A stretch of DNA of 64,000 nucleotides from Symsagittifera roscoffensis (taxonomy: Eukaryota; Xenacoelomorpha; Acoela; Convolutidae), in assembly GCF_963678635.1 (NCBI RefSeq), contig NC_087063.1, positions 36,184,540 to 36,248,539 of the forward strand. Direction: 5' to 3'. Below, in pieces: positions 23,358 through 35,200 of the stretch (its first letter is position 1; each line of letters starts with the position of its first letter). The translations under genes were made by a program, and so were the position numbers. The notes beneath the pieces are model-generated. The model did not search any database. It was not told where the DNA came from and saw only the letters and a program-made list of their open reading frames with translations.

Positions 23358-23680
23358 ATGGCTTCCAATGTGCTGGAGGAAGATCCAATCCAGTCGAAAA
23401 TAGTCTACAAGAAACAGAAGTCAGACACCGACATGGTTTCCATATCTGTTCCGGGATGTTGCTTCAAACCCGTCCAAGCGAGTCCAGTGCCGGGTCAAGG
23501 AGAGGATGAAGAGGGATCATGTGAACCGGAGTTCATGGACAGCAGTTGTGATGGAGAAAGTGCCATTAAACAGGCCAATAGTGAGGAAAGTCTGGGCAGT
23601 AATAGCGAAAAAGTCCATACTGATGTCACAAGAACGCCTGTTGCTCTGAAATCAAAACCGATTACTATATCACTTCAAAG
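23358..23680 (+). CDS. exon-1 copy 2, intact, alternative first exon of PPIP5K
   Basis: A 323-bp exon from ATG ([14 protein letters not shown]...) to AG|GTAAGT. It has the same length and phase 2 end as copy 3. The peptide is acidic and Ser-rich ([35 protein letters not shown]) with no known domain. Its upstream sequence differs from copies 1 and 3 and resembles 24880-24960, so it may have another promoter or none. It could splice to the exon at 27219. Confidence 0.45.
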
Positions 23681-23935
23681 GTAAGTGATTGAGTGGCTTT
23701 GAATGCTGTATCTTGCTGGTCCTCAATTCGAACATCAAGTAGATACATCAAGTAGATGTGGTAAGTTTGGAATCGACCGGTATAGGACAAGTCATGTGGG
23801 ACAAGTTGGCCTAAGACAAGTTGCCAAGTAGGGCAAGTTAGCATAGGGCAAGTTGACATAGGCCCAATTGACTTGGGGCAAATAGTCTTGACACCTTGTA
23901 ATACTTTTTTGAATGGACAACTTGTTAAATGGGTC

Positions 23936-24935
23936 TCGACTGGGTAAGCATAATTGAACTGCTTTCTCATCCGTTACTTCTTGTAAACAAGTGGCAACTA
24001 TACTAATATTGAGAGGTACAATTTGCTGCTTGGCCTCTTTTTTCATCTGATGCTTAATCTGGTGTGTCTCAATTTTTTCAGGTCTAACATCATGGCTGTT
24101 CTTATTTTTGATTGATACCAGTTCATGTGCTTTGACGGTGAGCATGCGGATTTTGTGAAAACTGTATCTTGCGCAGCTCCGTTGCTCAGTAGTTTTTGTT
24201 GTTTGCTTTCTTGTGAAGTCGTTTTCGTCAATAATGAGCGTTCGTTTATTTCGTTGAGTATCACGTAAGTATTTGTTTGATTTTTAGGAACAAAATGGTA
24301 AAATGATTACAAAAAATGAACGAATAGCCGTGTTTCATTCTGTTTCATTGGCGCTAGTTTTGGATTATTGTATTTTTTGGCGTGTAGTTGACATAAATTA
24401 TGGTTTCTTGGACTCAGCTTAAATTGTCTTTGTCTTAAAACGTGTCCAGTCTCGAAACGAGTCTATCTTCATCATTAGCACTTGCGGGTCCTCAATTCGA
24501 ACATCAAAGAATCAAGTAGAAGTGTTAAGTATGGTACCGACCGGCATAGGACAAGTCATGTGGGGCAAGTTGGCATAGGACAAGTTGCCACGTAGGGCAA
24601 GTTGGCGTAGGGCCAATTGACTTCGGGCAAATAGTCGTGACACCGTGTAAAACTTTTTTTGAATGGTCAACTTGCTAAATGGGTCTCGTCTGTGTCCATG
24701 TTGTCTGTGTGAATCTTTTTGATTTATAGTTATTGCCAAATGGTTGGCAATATCGGGTGACCTTGGTCAATTTGATTAGCCAAAAACTAAAGCATTTTAG
24801 GTTAATTAGTTTTTTTGGACAGTCTTTTGGGTGGAAATCAGTGATAAACAGAAATTGGTCGTCAAACTGAGCAGTTTTAGATTAATTAACCTAGTTCAGA
24901 TTTGTTGACTGAAAACATATTTGCAACAATTTGGC
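23936..24935. repeat. ~1-kb duplicated block, right copy
   Basis: Second copy of 22274-23260. Together with the exon copy and a partial 340-bp-type unit at 23600-23935 it indicates a tandem unit of about 1.66 kb. Confidence 0.75.
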
Positions 24936-24959
24936 AATAACAATAAAAATTGATTTTGT

Positions 24960-25614
24960 TTTGAAAGTGTACCTATGGAATTAGTGTCGCTCTCGTCCAT
25001 GTTGCTTGCGGAATGGTCATCAATCTCGTCCATCTAAGTCAACGCGTTTTAAAAATTTTTTTATGTTTCAAAACTCGTCTATATTTTTGCCGATTTTGTC
25101 TATTTGTAAGGCAATTCGTTTCAAAACTGGATTTGAATTAAATGATTTTTTGTGAAATGTTAGTTGATCTTGTCGATAACATCCGTATTAGTCAATTCGT
25201 TTCAAGGGTGGATTTCAGTTCTAAATGTCCCCGGCATAACGCATTTCAATTGAAAAGATTGCTGATGGAATGAGTGTCGATTTCATTTGTTTTGAGTCGC
25301 TTCGTTTCAAAAGTGGATTAAATTTAACTAGTGGAATGAGTCTCAAGCTTGTCCTTGTAAATCACTTCGCTTCGTTTTAAACAATTCTTTGTTAAACAAT
25401 TACCGGCGGAGTTTTTTTGAGCTCAGATTGTAAAAATTGAACAAAGAAAAGGAAAAAGTATAGTTCGAAATAAATAGTTATGCATTGAAACATCGGAAAA
25501 ATAACAATGAGGATTATAAAAAAAAATGCGAATTTCGGTGAATGAGTAAAAGTCCACTAGCCGGGGGTTCTGATCGCTATAACTATACTTGCTATAGCTA
25601 ATGTTTTACCCACA
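24960..25614. other. spacer before exon-1 copy 3
   Basis: AT-rich, with a loose recurrence of TCGTCCAT and CGTTTCAAAA phrases (24990-25380), probably a decayed short tandem repeat. No gene. Confidence 0.35.
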
Positions 25615-25896
25615 TTCTTCGGACCAATTAACCATTCCGAGCTCCTAGCATGAAGCCACAACGGATACCTTTGATTGTCAGCCATTAATGGTTCAGCTAT
25701 GTGTTTCTCTTGGTGTATTGAGAATCAATTTGTAGCTTATTTAATTGACACATTTGTAGATTTAATGTGAAACTCAACAGAAAAAAGTTCTCTGGCATCG
25801 GAGGTTATTCCTCTTCAGTTGAATCGAAAGTAGTGAACCAATAAAAATGTAATCCAGTCACAATTCAAGGCAAAACAGGATTAAACGAATTGCAAG
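25615..25896 (+). promoter_or_regulatory. upstream region of exon-1 copy 3
   Basis: Copy of 20746-21029 directly upstream of the start codon of the exon closest to the gene body; best candidate for promoter and 5' UTR of PPIP5K. Confidence 0.35.
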
Positions 25897-26219
25897 ATGG
25901 CTTCCAATGTGCTGGAGGAAGATGCAATCCAGTCGAAAATAGTCTACAATAAACAGAAGTCAGACACCGACATGGTTTCCATATCTGTTCCGGGATGTGG
26001 CTTCAAACCCGTCCAAGCGAGTCCAGTGCCGGGACAAGGAGAGGATGAAGAGGGATCATGTGACCTGGAGTTCATGGACAACAGTTGTGATGGAGAAGGT
26101 GCCATTAAACAGGCCAATAGTGAGGAAAGTCTGGGCAGTAATAGCGAAAAAGTCCATACTGATGTCACAAGAACGCCTCTTGCTCTGAAATCAAAACCGA
26201 TTACTATATCACTTCAAAG
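25897..26219 (+). CDS. PPIP5K: PPIP5K exon 1 (copy 3)
   Basis: ATG to CTTCAAAG|GTAAGT, 323 bp, residues 1-107, ends in phase 2. Joined to the acceptor at 27219 it continues in frame. It is the intact copy nearest to the gene. Acidic, Ser-rich and domain-free. Confidence 0.5.
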
Positions 26220-29200
26220 GTAAGTGGTTGAGTGGCTTTGAATGCTGACTTACGGGTTCTGAAGCAATGATATAATATAATTTAAAGCTGATTCTTTTTC
26301 TTATATATTTATTTATATTTGTTATATTTGGTTTGATGATTATCAGGTCGATATTGAGGTCGAATTTATTGAGAAGTTGCATTTTTAGTATACTTCAAGC
26401 GTGATCCGAAAAATTCATAAAAGTTATTTAAATGATTCTTATTTTGATGGGTATTGTAATGTCTGCAATGTTTCGACCATTCAAAATGGGGAGGAACTTT
26501 ATATTCGGATATGTTTTTGGTTTTTTCATTTGTCTTCCAAGCAAAGTCAGGTACCACAATTAATCAACGGAATGGGTCGAGAGATATTTCATATTAAATT
26601 CCTTTCAATCATGATGCGAACGACCTTTAATTTTCCCAAAAATAATTGTCCTAATGTCGAGAAAAATTGGTTTCAATTTTCTTGAGATTTAATCTAAATG
26701 AGCGAGTAACCCGATCAAGTAATGTGCGCTAGATGCGCTTTCTTCGCAATTTTTGTTAATAATTTATGTTGTCAATTATGCCTTATCAACTAAACTTTCT
26801 ACGCGTTTGTATAGTTCTCTCATCACACCGCGCACTGAAGAGAAAAAAATATATGTTTTTTTATATGATTGTGGTTCTAACATTCTGTGCTACATGTACT
26901 GCAACTGTATACCCTTGTTTTGTTTTGAAATTTGTGGACTCGTTTGGCAAACTCTTTAAAAACAAATCAATCTAAAAGTCTCTCAGTTTTAAGCTGCAAT
27001 CTAGGGTCTGAGTTCAATTATGTTTCCATAATTTTTTGCCTCAAGCTGACACGATTTCGGAACAGTGCATTAAAAAATTCCTGTTGCGTTTAATTTACCA
27101 AGTTGGCAGTGCCTTCAATCTGGTATCTGAAGTACTTTAAGCTGAATGTCCTGGTTCAAGTAGCGCAGATTTCCTTTGCTTCTGTCTCAGATTCGAACAG
27201 TGTGCAATGAATTTTCAGTCTTCTTCCGTTTAGACCGTCTATGTCGAATGATTTGAACACAGTTACCATCCCAACTAAAGAAACCTTGAACCCTCTCCAA
27301 TCGGAGTCTGGTGGCGTTGACGAATATCGGTCACAAACTAAATTCAAAAAGTATGTGTCCAATTTCCGTGAAAACAACTCGGATCGGTCAATTAATGTGG
27401 GGAAAAGTGAGTTGGCAGTCTCCTCAGAGAAGTTTTTTGCGAATCTGGAATTGCCTGTGTGTGCACCTCTGAGTAGCTCTGTGCCAACTTCGTCATATGG
27501 AGATCAGGTTAGTTGGAGACGTCGTGGCTTCTTAACATGAAGTTAATCATTTAGTTTTCATTTAATACGCAACTGTTACGGTTAGGTAAAATTAAACGTA
27601 ATCTGTTGCATATTTAGAGGGCATTGAGTTTGTTACCAAAAACTCCACACGATTTTTTTTAAAATCCATTTGAATCCTTCCTATTGTGCCTTATCGTCAA
27701 ATGGAGATGCCTTCGGTGGAAAATTGTGGTGATATAGAGTTTTGCTGAGGTTTATTCGCTTGTTAACTTGCGATAAGCAAATACAGCTTGTTAACTTGCG
27801 ATAAGCAAGGGTATTGCAATCAGGTACTAAACTTTTTTCCGGTAAACAACTTTGTTCACAGGATGATCTCCCATTTCAAGATCTCTTTTTTCAGCAAGTT
27901 GCGCTCTGAACTGTAGCAGTATTCTCTCTGTTAAAAACTGCAACAGACATCTTTTGAGCATGTTCGCATTTTGAATATCGATCCTATTCAAAATTTGATT
28001 TTTTAGGTTGGTTGTAATTTTGCCAACTTGTTTTTTTTATTTCATTTTATTTTTTTCCTTTTCTTCTCGGTTAAATAAGCTTCGGCCTATTTTATTTCGG
28101 CCTATTAACCTCATATTGCGTCTTGTAATAAGCAGAAAAAAATTGTGTGTGGATGTGTAATGAATGGGATGGGGCCTAAACAACTTTTTTTTATCAGTTT
28201 TCAATTCTTTTTCTCTTTTTTTTTTTAAACTTCTTTTTTTTTCGTTTTTTCTTCTCGGTCTAATAAGTTTCGGCCTAATTTATATCGGCTTATTGGCCTT
28301 ATTTTTTGTCCTTCAATGCGCAAAAAAAATTGGTGCGTGTGTGTATTTAAGGTGATGGGGCTTTAACAACTTTTTATTAGCTTATAAGTCTTTTTTAAAC
28401 TCCATTTTTTTGTTTTTTCTTTTTTCTCGGGTTGATAAGTTCCTGCCTCATATCTCAGCGCTGATGAGCGAAAAAAGTTTTTGTGTGCTTGTGTGTTGGA
28501 GGGAATTGCGAATTTTTTGGAATTTTTTTGGCTTAAAGGGTTTTTCCCAGGTATTTTTGGCTTGTTTACAGCTTGGTGGTAAGTTTTATTCTGATTATAT
28601 TTGAACCTTCTATTGTGTTGTTTGAAATTTTGATACTTCTTTTATTCGTTTGATGGATTTCGGCATTTCTGATTTTTTTGATTTTTATTTTGGTTGAGTG
28701 GCTGTATTGTATTGTATCGCAAGTGGTGCGAAGCTCGGCCTCGCCTCTTTGTCAGCTGTGTTTATTCGGTACAGCTCGTCAATTTTGTTTGTTTAAGCCC
28801 GCCATGAAATATGAACATGGTGGGCTCAAAGAAAAGAAATTGACGAGCTCTACCGAATAATCACACTCCCCTGCTGTCAGTCCTTAGCTTAAACTCAATA
28901 GTTCTAAACTAAACGATGGCTGTCACTTAGGAGTTCAATTTCATAGCAATCGATGTGAATAGAGCTGACATAAACTGAATTTGAAAATATTGGCATCCAT
29001 TTTTGTGGAGCTAATTTGTTAAGTTGAGCTAATCAGGTAATTGTGGGATGTCAAGATACCATATCACGGTGCTCAAAAGATATTTGAGCTCACTATTTTG
29101 ATTCTCAGGCCAGTTGTTGACCAGCAGTTCATTACGCATGCAACACTCGACTTCAATCAGTTCGATTGGTTTCAATGGTAAATTACATAGTTAAATCTGA

Positions 29201-32200
29201 TTATGTTAATATGAGAAATGAAAGTATTCTTAATCTTCTGATCATTTAGTTCTGCTTGATAATAGTTCATTTTTGTCATTTGAAGTTACACCTTTATTTG
29301 CATTATATTTACAAACCGTTGATTTTAAGCTCTTATGCAGAACCCTAAATTTTCAGCAGCGAGTAGGGCATCGAAGAAGACTACTTCTTCGGTGGCTATC
29401 ACAATTCAAGTATGTCTATTTTAGAAAAAACGCAGGAAACATTAATAAGGAGAATTTTGCTTGAACTCTCCCAGATGAATTAGAAAAAAAGACAAGGAAT
29501 GGCATTCCTCACTTTACCTTGCCAATAAATAGTTTTCAACGAATGAATTCTGTTCTAGAATTAAATGGAAGATAAAAAACAAGTTCCATAATTGCTGACA
29601 TCGTTATTATGCTAGTGTTATTTTTTCATTTAAAACAATTTAATGTGAAAATAGGAAGATGTGGACCAGGAGCTGATGCAGTACACGAGTGCAATTGACG
29701 ATACTGGCCAACTACAGACTCGGCGAAACCTCGAGATAGCAGCCCGCACTCTGCGAAACGCACAGCACAACCTAACTTCTCAAATCCCAATGGACCCATC
29801 AGGCATCACCAAGGAGCTCTCACCTGGCGACAGGGCTGTCAATTTAGATCCCTCGTCATCAGGTGCCTTGAGAATTTATGCTTGCATATACTTGTATTCC
29901 CCGATAGAAATTCACTTTTTAAAAATTTTATTTTTGAAACAGGTTATGAATTTACACTCACTTATGCCTTTAACGACTGTATACATGTGAATGAGCTTGA
30001 GCTCTGCTTTTTAGGGACTAATTGGAACAAAGGACTAAAATCGAAGAAAAAAACCGATACCTATCAAAACAGAACAATTAGCTTCAGGATCAGAAATAAA
30101 TTTTTTTAAAACTTTTAAATCAAATTTGATAAATCAATTTTAGTGGACATAAGGACAACGACCCAAAAAAAATGGAAAAAATGTTGCATCAGTTTCGAGA
30201 TCTGTATATAAAAGACAATAAAGACTTTTTGGAATTATTCTGGTAAGTGGTGTTCCTTTTTTTCGCTTTCTGCAATCAACTTGGTAAATAAACAATATTT
30301 TGCGGGCTTTTCCTTTTTATTTTTTGGATTTCGACGGCAGTTTTGTGTGATAAAGCATAAATTTTATGAATTATGATTAGCATAATTATCTTTGCTCTTG
30401 AGGCGTCACTCGACATGCTAAACGCCTTTGACTTTCTCCCAGGTGTATTTGTTTTGCATATACTTGGAAACTAATTTATTATAATTATTATTATGGCTTT
30501 TTTAAGTTTTTTTTATAAAAAAGCTTTGAAAATATATAAATATTCACTTGATTTATTTTGTTTTTGCGCTTTCACTTCAAGACTCTGACAATCAATTATT
30601 AATCTTCATTTTTAAGAATAGCTCAACTTCGTGTTTCATTTTTATTCAAGATTTCAATCATAGAAATTTCTGGAAAAATAAATAATCGGCAATTTTGATT
30701 TTGGTCCGACCTTTGAAAATGGGGAGGAACTTAGTATTCGGGTTCCTTATTCAACTTATTCAACATGCAAAATCAGGTGCCACAAATAATCATGGGAATG
30801 GGTCTAATATATCATATTAGGCCCTTTCAGTCGTGATTTGAAAGACATTAAAAATGTTTGAAAAAGTTTTCTCGGTGTAAATAAAGCTTCTAAATAAAGC
30901 TTCCACGACCATGTTTTTTGTAAAATCAAGTTTTTTCTAGATCAATTGACCAATTTTCATCAATTTTATATTTATGAATAATATAAAATTGATGAAAATT
31001 GGTCAATTGATCTGGAAAAAGACTTGATTTTACAAAAAACCTGGTCGTAGAAGCTTTATTTAGCGCTTCCTCGGCAAAGTTTTTTGAAAAGTTTCGAACC
31101 TTAATGTGGAAAAAAAGATTGATTTTTTTGTATTTTTTTTATATTTTTTTTTTCATTTTTTATACGTGTTTGAGTAGTTTTCTTATCACACCACCTACAA
31201 AAAACGACACAATATTGAAGAAAAATCGGGAAAACATTTTTTTTGTAGTTTTTCTATGAATGGGATCGGAGCGTTCTGTGCTAGATGAACAGCAACCGGC
31301 TATACTTGTTAAATTTATGTTTTTGTCTAGTTTCAAAACATTTTCCACTCAACTGTGTTTCATGACATAGATATCTTGTTCTAGCTGCTGGGGCGCTGGT
31401 GGCAGCGACAGGCTCTGGCTCCAACATCCCGAGTCCTGTTGGAAACTCTGTTGGAAGTAGTCTGCCCCCAAGTGCTCCCCTTTCGAGGGCCAGTTCGAGG
31501 AGTGATGCGGACGGAATCACAGACGAGGATGAGATAGACGAGATCCCCGCTATATCACTTGGCATCTGTGCCATGCAGAAGAAGACGGACTCGAAGCCCA
31601 TGAAGCAGATCTTGACTAGACTCAAGGTGTTCGACTACCTCAACATCGTCATATTCCAGGAAGATGTAAGTTACTCTCTTTATTCAGTAAACTAGATCAA
31701 GATTCAGCCGTTGCGGATACGATGCGAGGCCGAAAATAGAAGCAGCGCGTTTTGTTGTTCCGACCATGTGAAAAATGGAGAGGAACTTGGTATTCGGGTG
31801 TTTTAGTTTTTTCTTTTTTTTTGGTTTCCACGTCAAATCAGCTGCCATATTAAAGCCTTTTCAGTAGTGATTAACCAAATTTAAAAAAATCCCAGTGTCG
31901 AGAAAAACCGGTTCGAAAGTTTGGTTTTTTGTCTAATTTTGAGCGAGTAAAGCGAACGAGCAGGATTACAATAGCTTGATTTAAGCCGTAAAAACTTAGT
32001 TTTACTCGAATAAAGTTTGGTTGGAAATGAATTGGAAAAAAAATTTGATTTTTTTGTTCTTGTCGTTTTTCTACAAAAATTGTTTTCCAAACGTCTTATT
32101 TTTCTAAGACCGTCGAATATTCCTAAGCTCCAGTTTTTCGTTCAGATCTTTTTACACCACCTAGAAAAAAACGACACCAATTTGGACAAAAAAATCTGTT

Positions 32201-35200
32201 GTAAGACTATGGTCGGAACATTCTGTGCTACTTGCACAGTAGCTGGCTACTCTTGTTTATTATATCTCTGTTGTGCGAGGTTTTATCGAGTCATGTATCA
32301 GTTTGCCGAGACAAGGAAGTTTGTGCAATACTAAATCATGTGCTCAGCAGCAGAAATGAACAGCTCGTTTGTTCCCTGGGAATCACCTTCCTGTTTAATT
32401 AGGTCATTCTGAATGAGCCGGTAGACAAGTGGCCAGTAGTGGACTGTCTAATCTCGTTCTTCTCAACTGACTTTCCACTGGACAAAGCGATAGAATACGT
32501 CAAACTCAGACAGCCATTCTGCCTCAACGACCTCACAATGCAGAAAGTACTCTTCGATCGGTTAGTCATACACTGCATTCCATCAGTGCTAGTTTTAAAG
32601 TAATTTTACTGGCAAGATGCACCCAAAAATTTTATGAAAATCTCAATTCAATAGCCAGGAACTTGTCTTATCATAGTATCGAACCACTATGGAATGCACC
32701 AAAAAATCACGAATCCTCGAATAGTATGCAATTGCACAAACTCATGATTCCTGTCAGTTCAGCGCACATTTTCTCAACTAGCGATTAAGTCTTCCTTTAA
32801 AAATATGGTATTGCGATTTATGAAACGAATAATATTTTGGTTTCTGATCAACTATTGTATTAATTCAAGTAATATCCTTTTCTAGCCGAGAAGTGTACAA
32901 GATTCTGCAGAAAGAAGGTCTTCCAGTTCCAAGGTACGCAGTCTTGGACAGGCGGGATCCGAACTTCTCCGATGATCAGGTGGTAGAGGACGATGACCAG
33001 ATCACAATAAATGGAAAGGTGTTCAAGAAGCCATTTGTTGAGAAGCCAATGGATGCAGAGGATCACAACGTCACTATATATTTCCAGAGTTCAGCTGGGG
33101 GAGGCTGTCAACGTCTATTCAGGAAGGTGACAAGCATTGAACTGTTGTTGCTGTCCTTAGTAATGGAGGAGATTGTTCGGCGAGTGATCCGCTGCTCGTA
33201 ACCTCGTCTCTGATGTCTGATTCAAAATTTGAAAGTATCGTCGGATTAGTTCCGCCAGAGAGCTTAAAACTAGACTGCTAACTTTTCTGAATGCTGATAT
33301 CTTGCCTAAAATGAAGTGAAACTTACTCAAAAAAGGTGCAAAAATTTTCTATTTATGCTTTTATTTTGTTTTGTTTTATTTTATGCTTTTCAAAAATATT
33401 CACGTTTTATTTTAAGCTTTTCGATATTCGTCAATGAAGCTGATCGTTGGAGCGAAGTGTGAGCTTGTGCAAAGATTCAATTTGTGCTTAGATTGGCAGT
33501 GTGAGCAGCACTTACTCCTCAGACAGCACAGTACGCAAACAAGGCTCCTATATCTACGAGGAGTTCAAACCAACAGACGGATGTGATGTCAAAGTGTACG
33601 CTGTGGGGTCCGAGTATGCTCACGCGGAGGCACGCAAGGCCCCCGGTCTGGACGGGAGAGTGGAGAGGGATACGAACGGGAAGGAAGTGCGATACCCTGT
33701 GCTACTGTCCCATTTTGAAAAGTTCATTGCTCGCACAATTTCACTGGCCTTCAAAGTGAGTTACTTGTTTGTCTGTAAATTTTATATCACAGTATCTCAG
33801 ATAAGGATCTCAAATTTAGTGTGATTTTCTTTGTAAAATAACAAGGAACCCAAATGTAGACAACGATGCACACTACAGTTGTTTAAAGTAAGAGCATAGT
33901 AGTGAAGGTACTGGAATTCTAGTTCTCATTGTGCCAACATTTGGTATTACTCCACTCCAGTTATTAAGCAGTTAAAAGTTTTACATTCAGGAATTTCCAT
34001 GAAACTTGTTATCTTTTTGTAGCAAACTGTGTGTGGCTTCGACTTGTTGCGCGCGAATGGAAAGTCATTCATTTGTGATGTGAATGGGTTTAGTTTTGTC
34101 AAGAACAACTCAAAGTACTACGATGACTGTGCCAAGATCATCAGGCAAGTACCTAAAGCATTAATAACACACTGAAGTATGTCTAGCAACTGCATATCCG
34201 TCCTCTTTATCGTCAAATTGATTTTAATTGAAACTGATGTACTTGTAGAAGGCACTATAGATGAGATTCAAGTTCTCACAGTTGGCGGCACAAATGATGC
34301 AAGTTGTAAAGAAGTTGAAGTTGGATTAAAAGTTGAAGTTGGATTAAAACATTAAACGTTTCGAAAGCAAAAAATGGTAACTTAGGTTTTTCTGTTCAGC
34401 ACAATTTTGCTGAAGCACATGGCGCCTGACTTCAACATCCCCCTGCACCTGACAGTGTTAAACGAGGAAATCCCGGTGGTGCCCACTACAAGGGGAACTA
34501 TGATGGAACTGAGGTGTGTGATAGGAGTTATACGTCATGGCGACCGACAACCCAAGCAGAAGATGAAGATGGAGGTATATTAGCACAATTAAATCCATCA
34601 GTTCATTAATGTGAAATAGCGGTAATTTCTTTGAACCCTCTCACTTCCTGAGTGTTGCGCATCTAGCAGTTTCGCACCCATCCATTAAAAAATGTTTTCT
34701 TACTCTGTTGCAATGAATGAACTAAATTTCGAAAGAAGAATTATTTTTGTTCAGGTGTTCCACCAGTCGTTCTTCGACCTGTTTGCTAAGTTCGGCGGTT
34801 CGTTCACTGTGGCGACTAAGAGTAAGATCAAACTAAAGCAGCCGAGGGAGCTGCAGGCCATCCTGGACACAGTACTCAGTCTTCTGGAGGCCTCCGAGAA
34901 CAAGGACTCCGAACTGAAGGAGAATCTGCACAAGCTGGAACAGCTCAAGAGCGTGCTTCAAATGTAAACACAATTTTCGAGACATGCCCTAGTGAAAATG
35001 TATAAATATTAAACTTCTCAGATTGGGAGATGATAGAGAGAAAGTATTTACTGGGGAACCAAGCGTTTTCCCGCTCAATATACTCTCTTGTTTTTTAGGT
35101 ATGGCTACTTCTCAGGCATCAACAGGAAGGTCCAGATGAAGTGTCTCAAAAACAAACCAAAAGCATCATCAAGTGAAGATGGTTTGTTGATTTCATCGTT

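Noticed and set aside
22176-24264. Minus-strand retroelement polymerase gene
   Set aside because: Short faintly RT-end-like segments recur, but the frame is not conserved between copies and no catalytic motif is present.
30144-30240. Possible exon between TTTTAG and GTAAGTGG
   Set aside because: All three frames contain a stop, and adding it would break the phase between exons 3 and 4.
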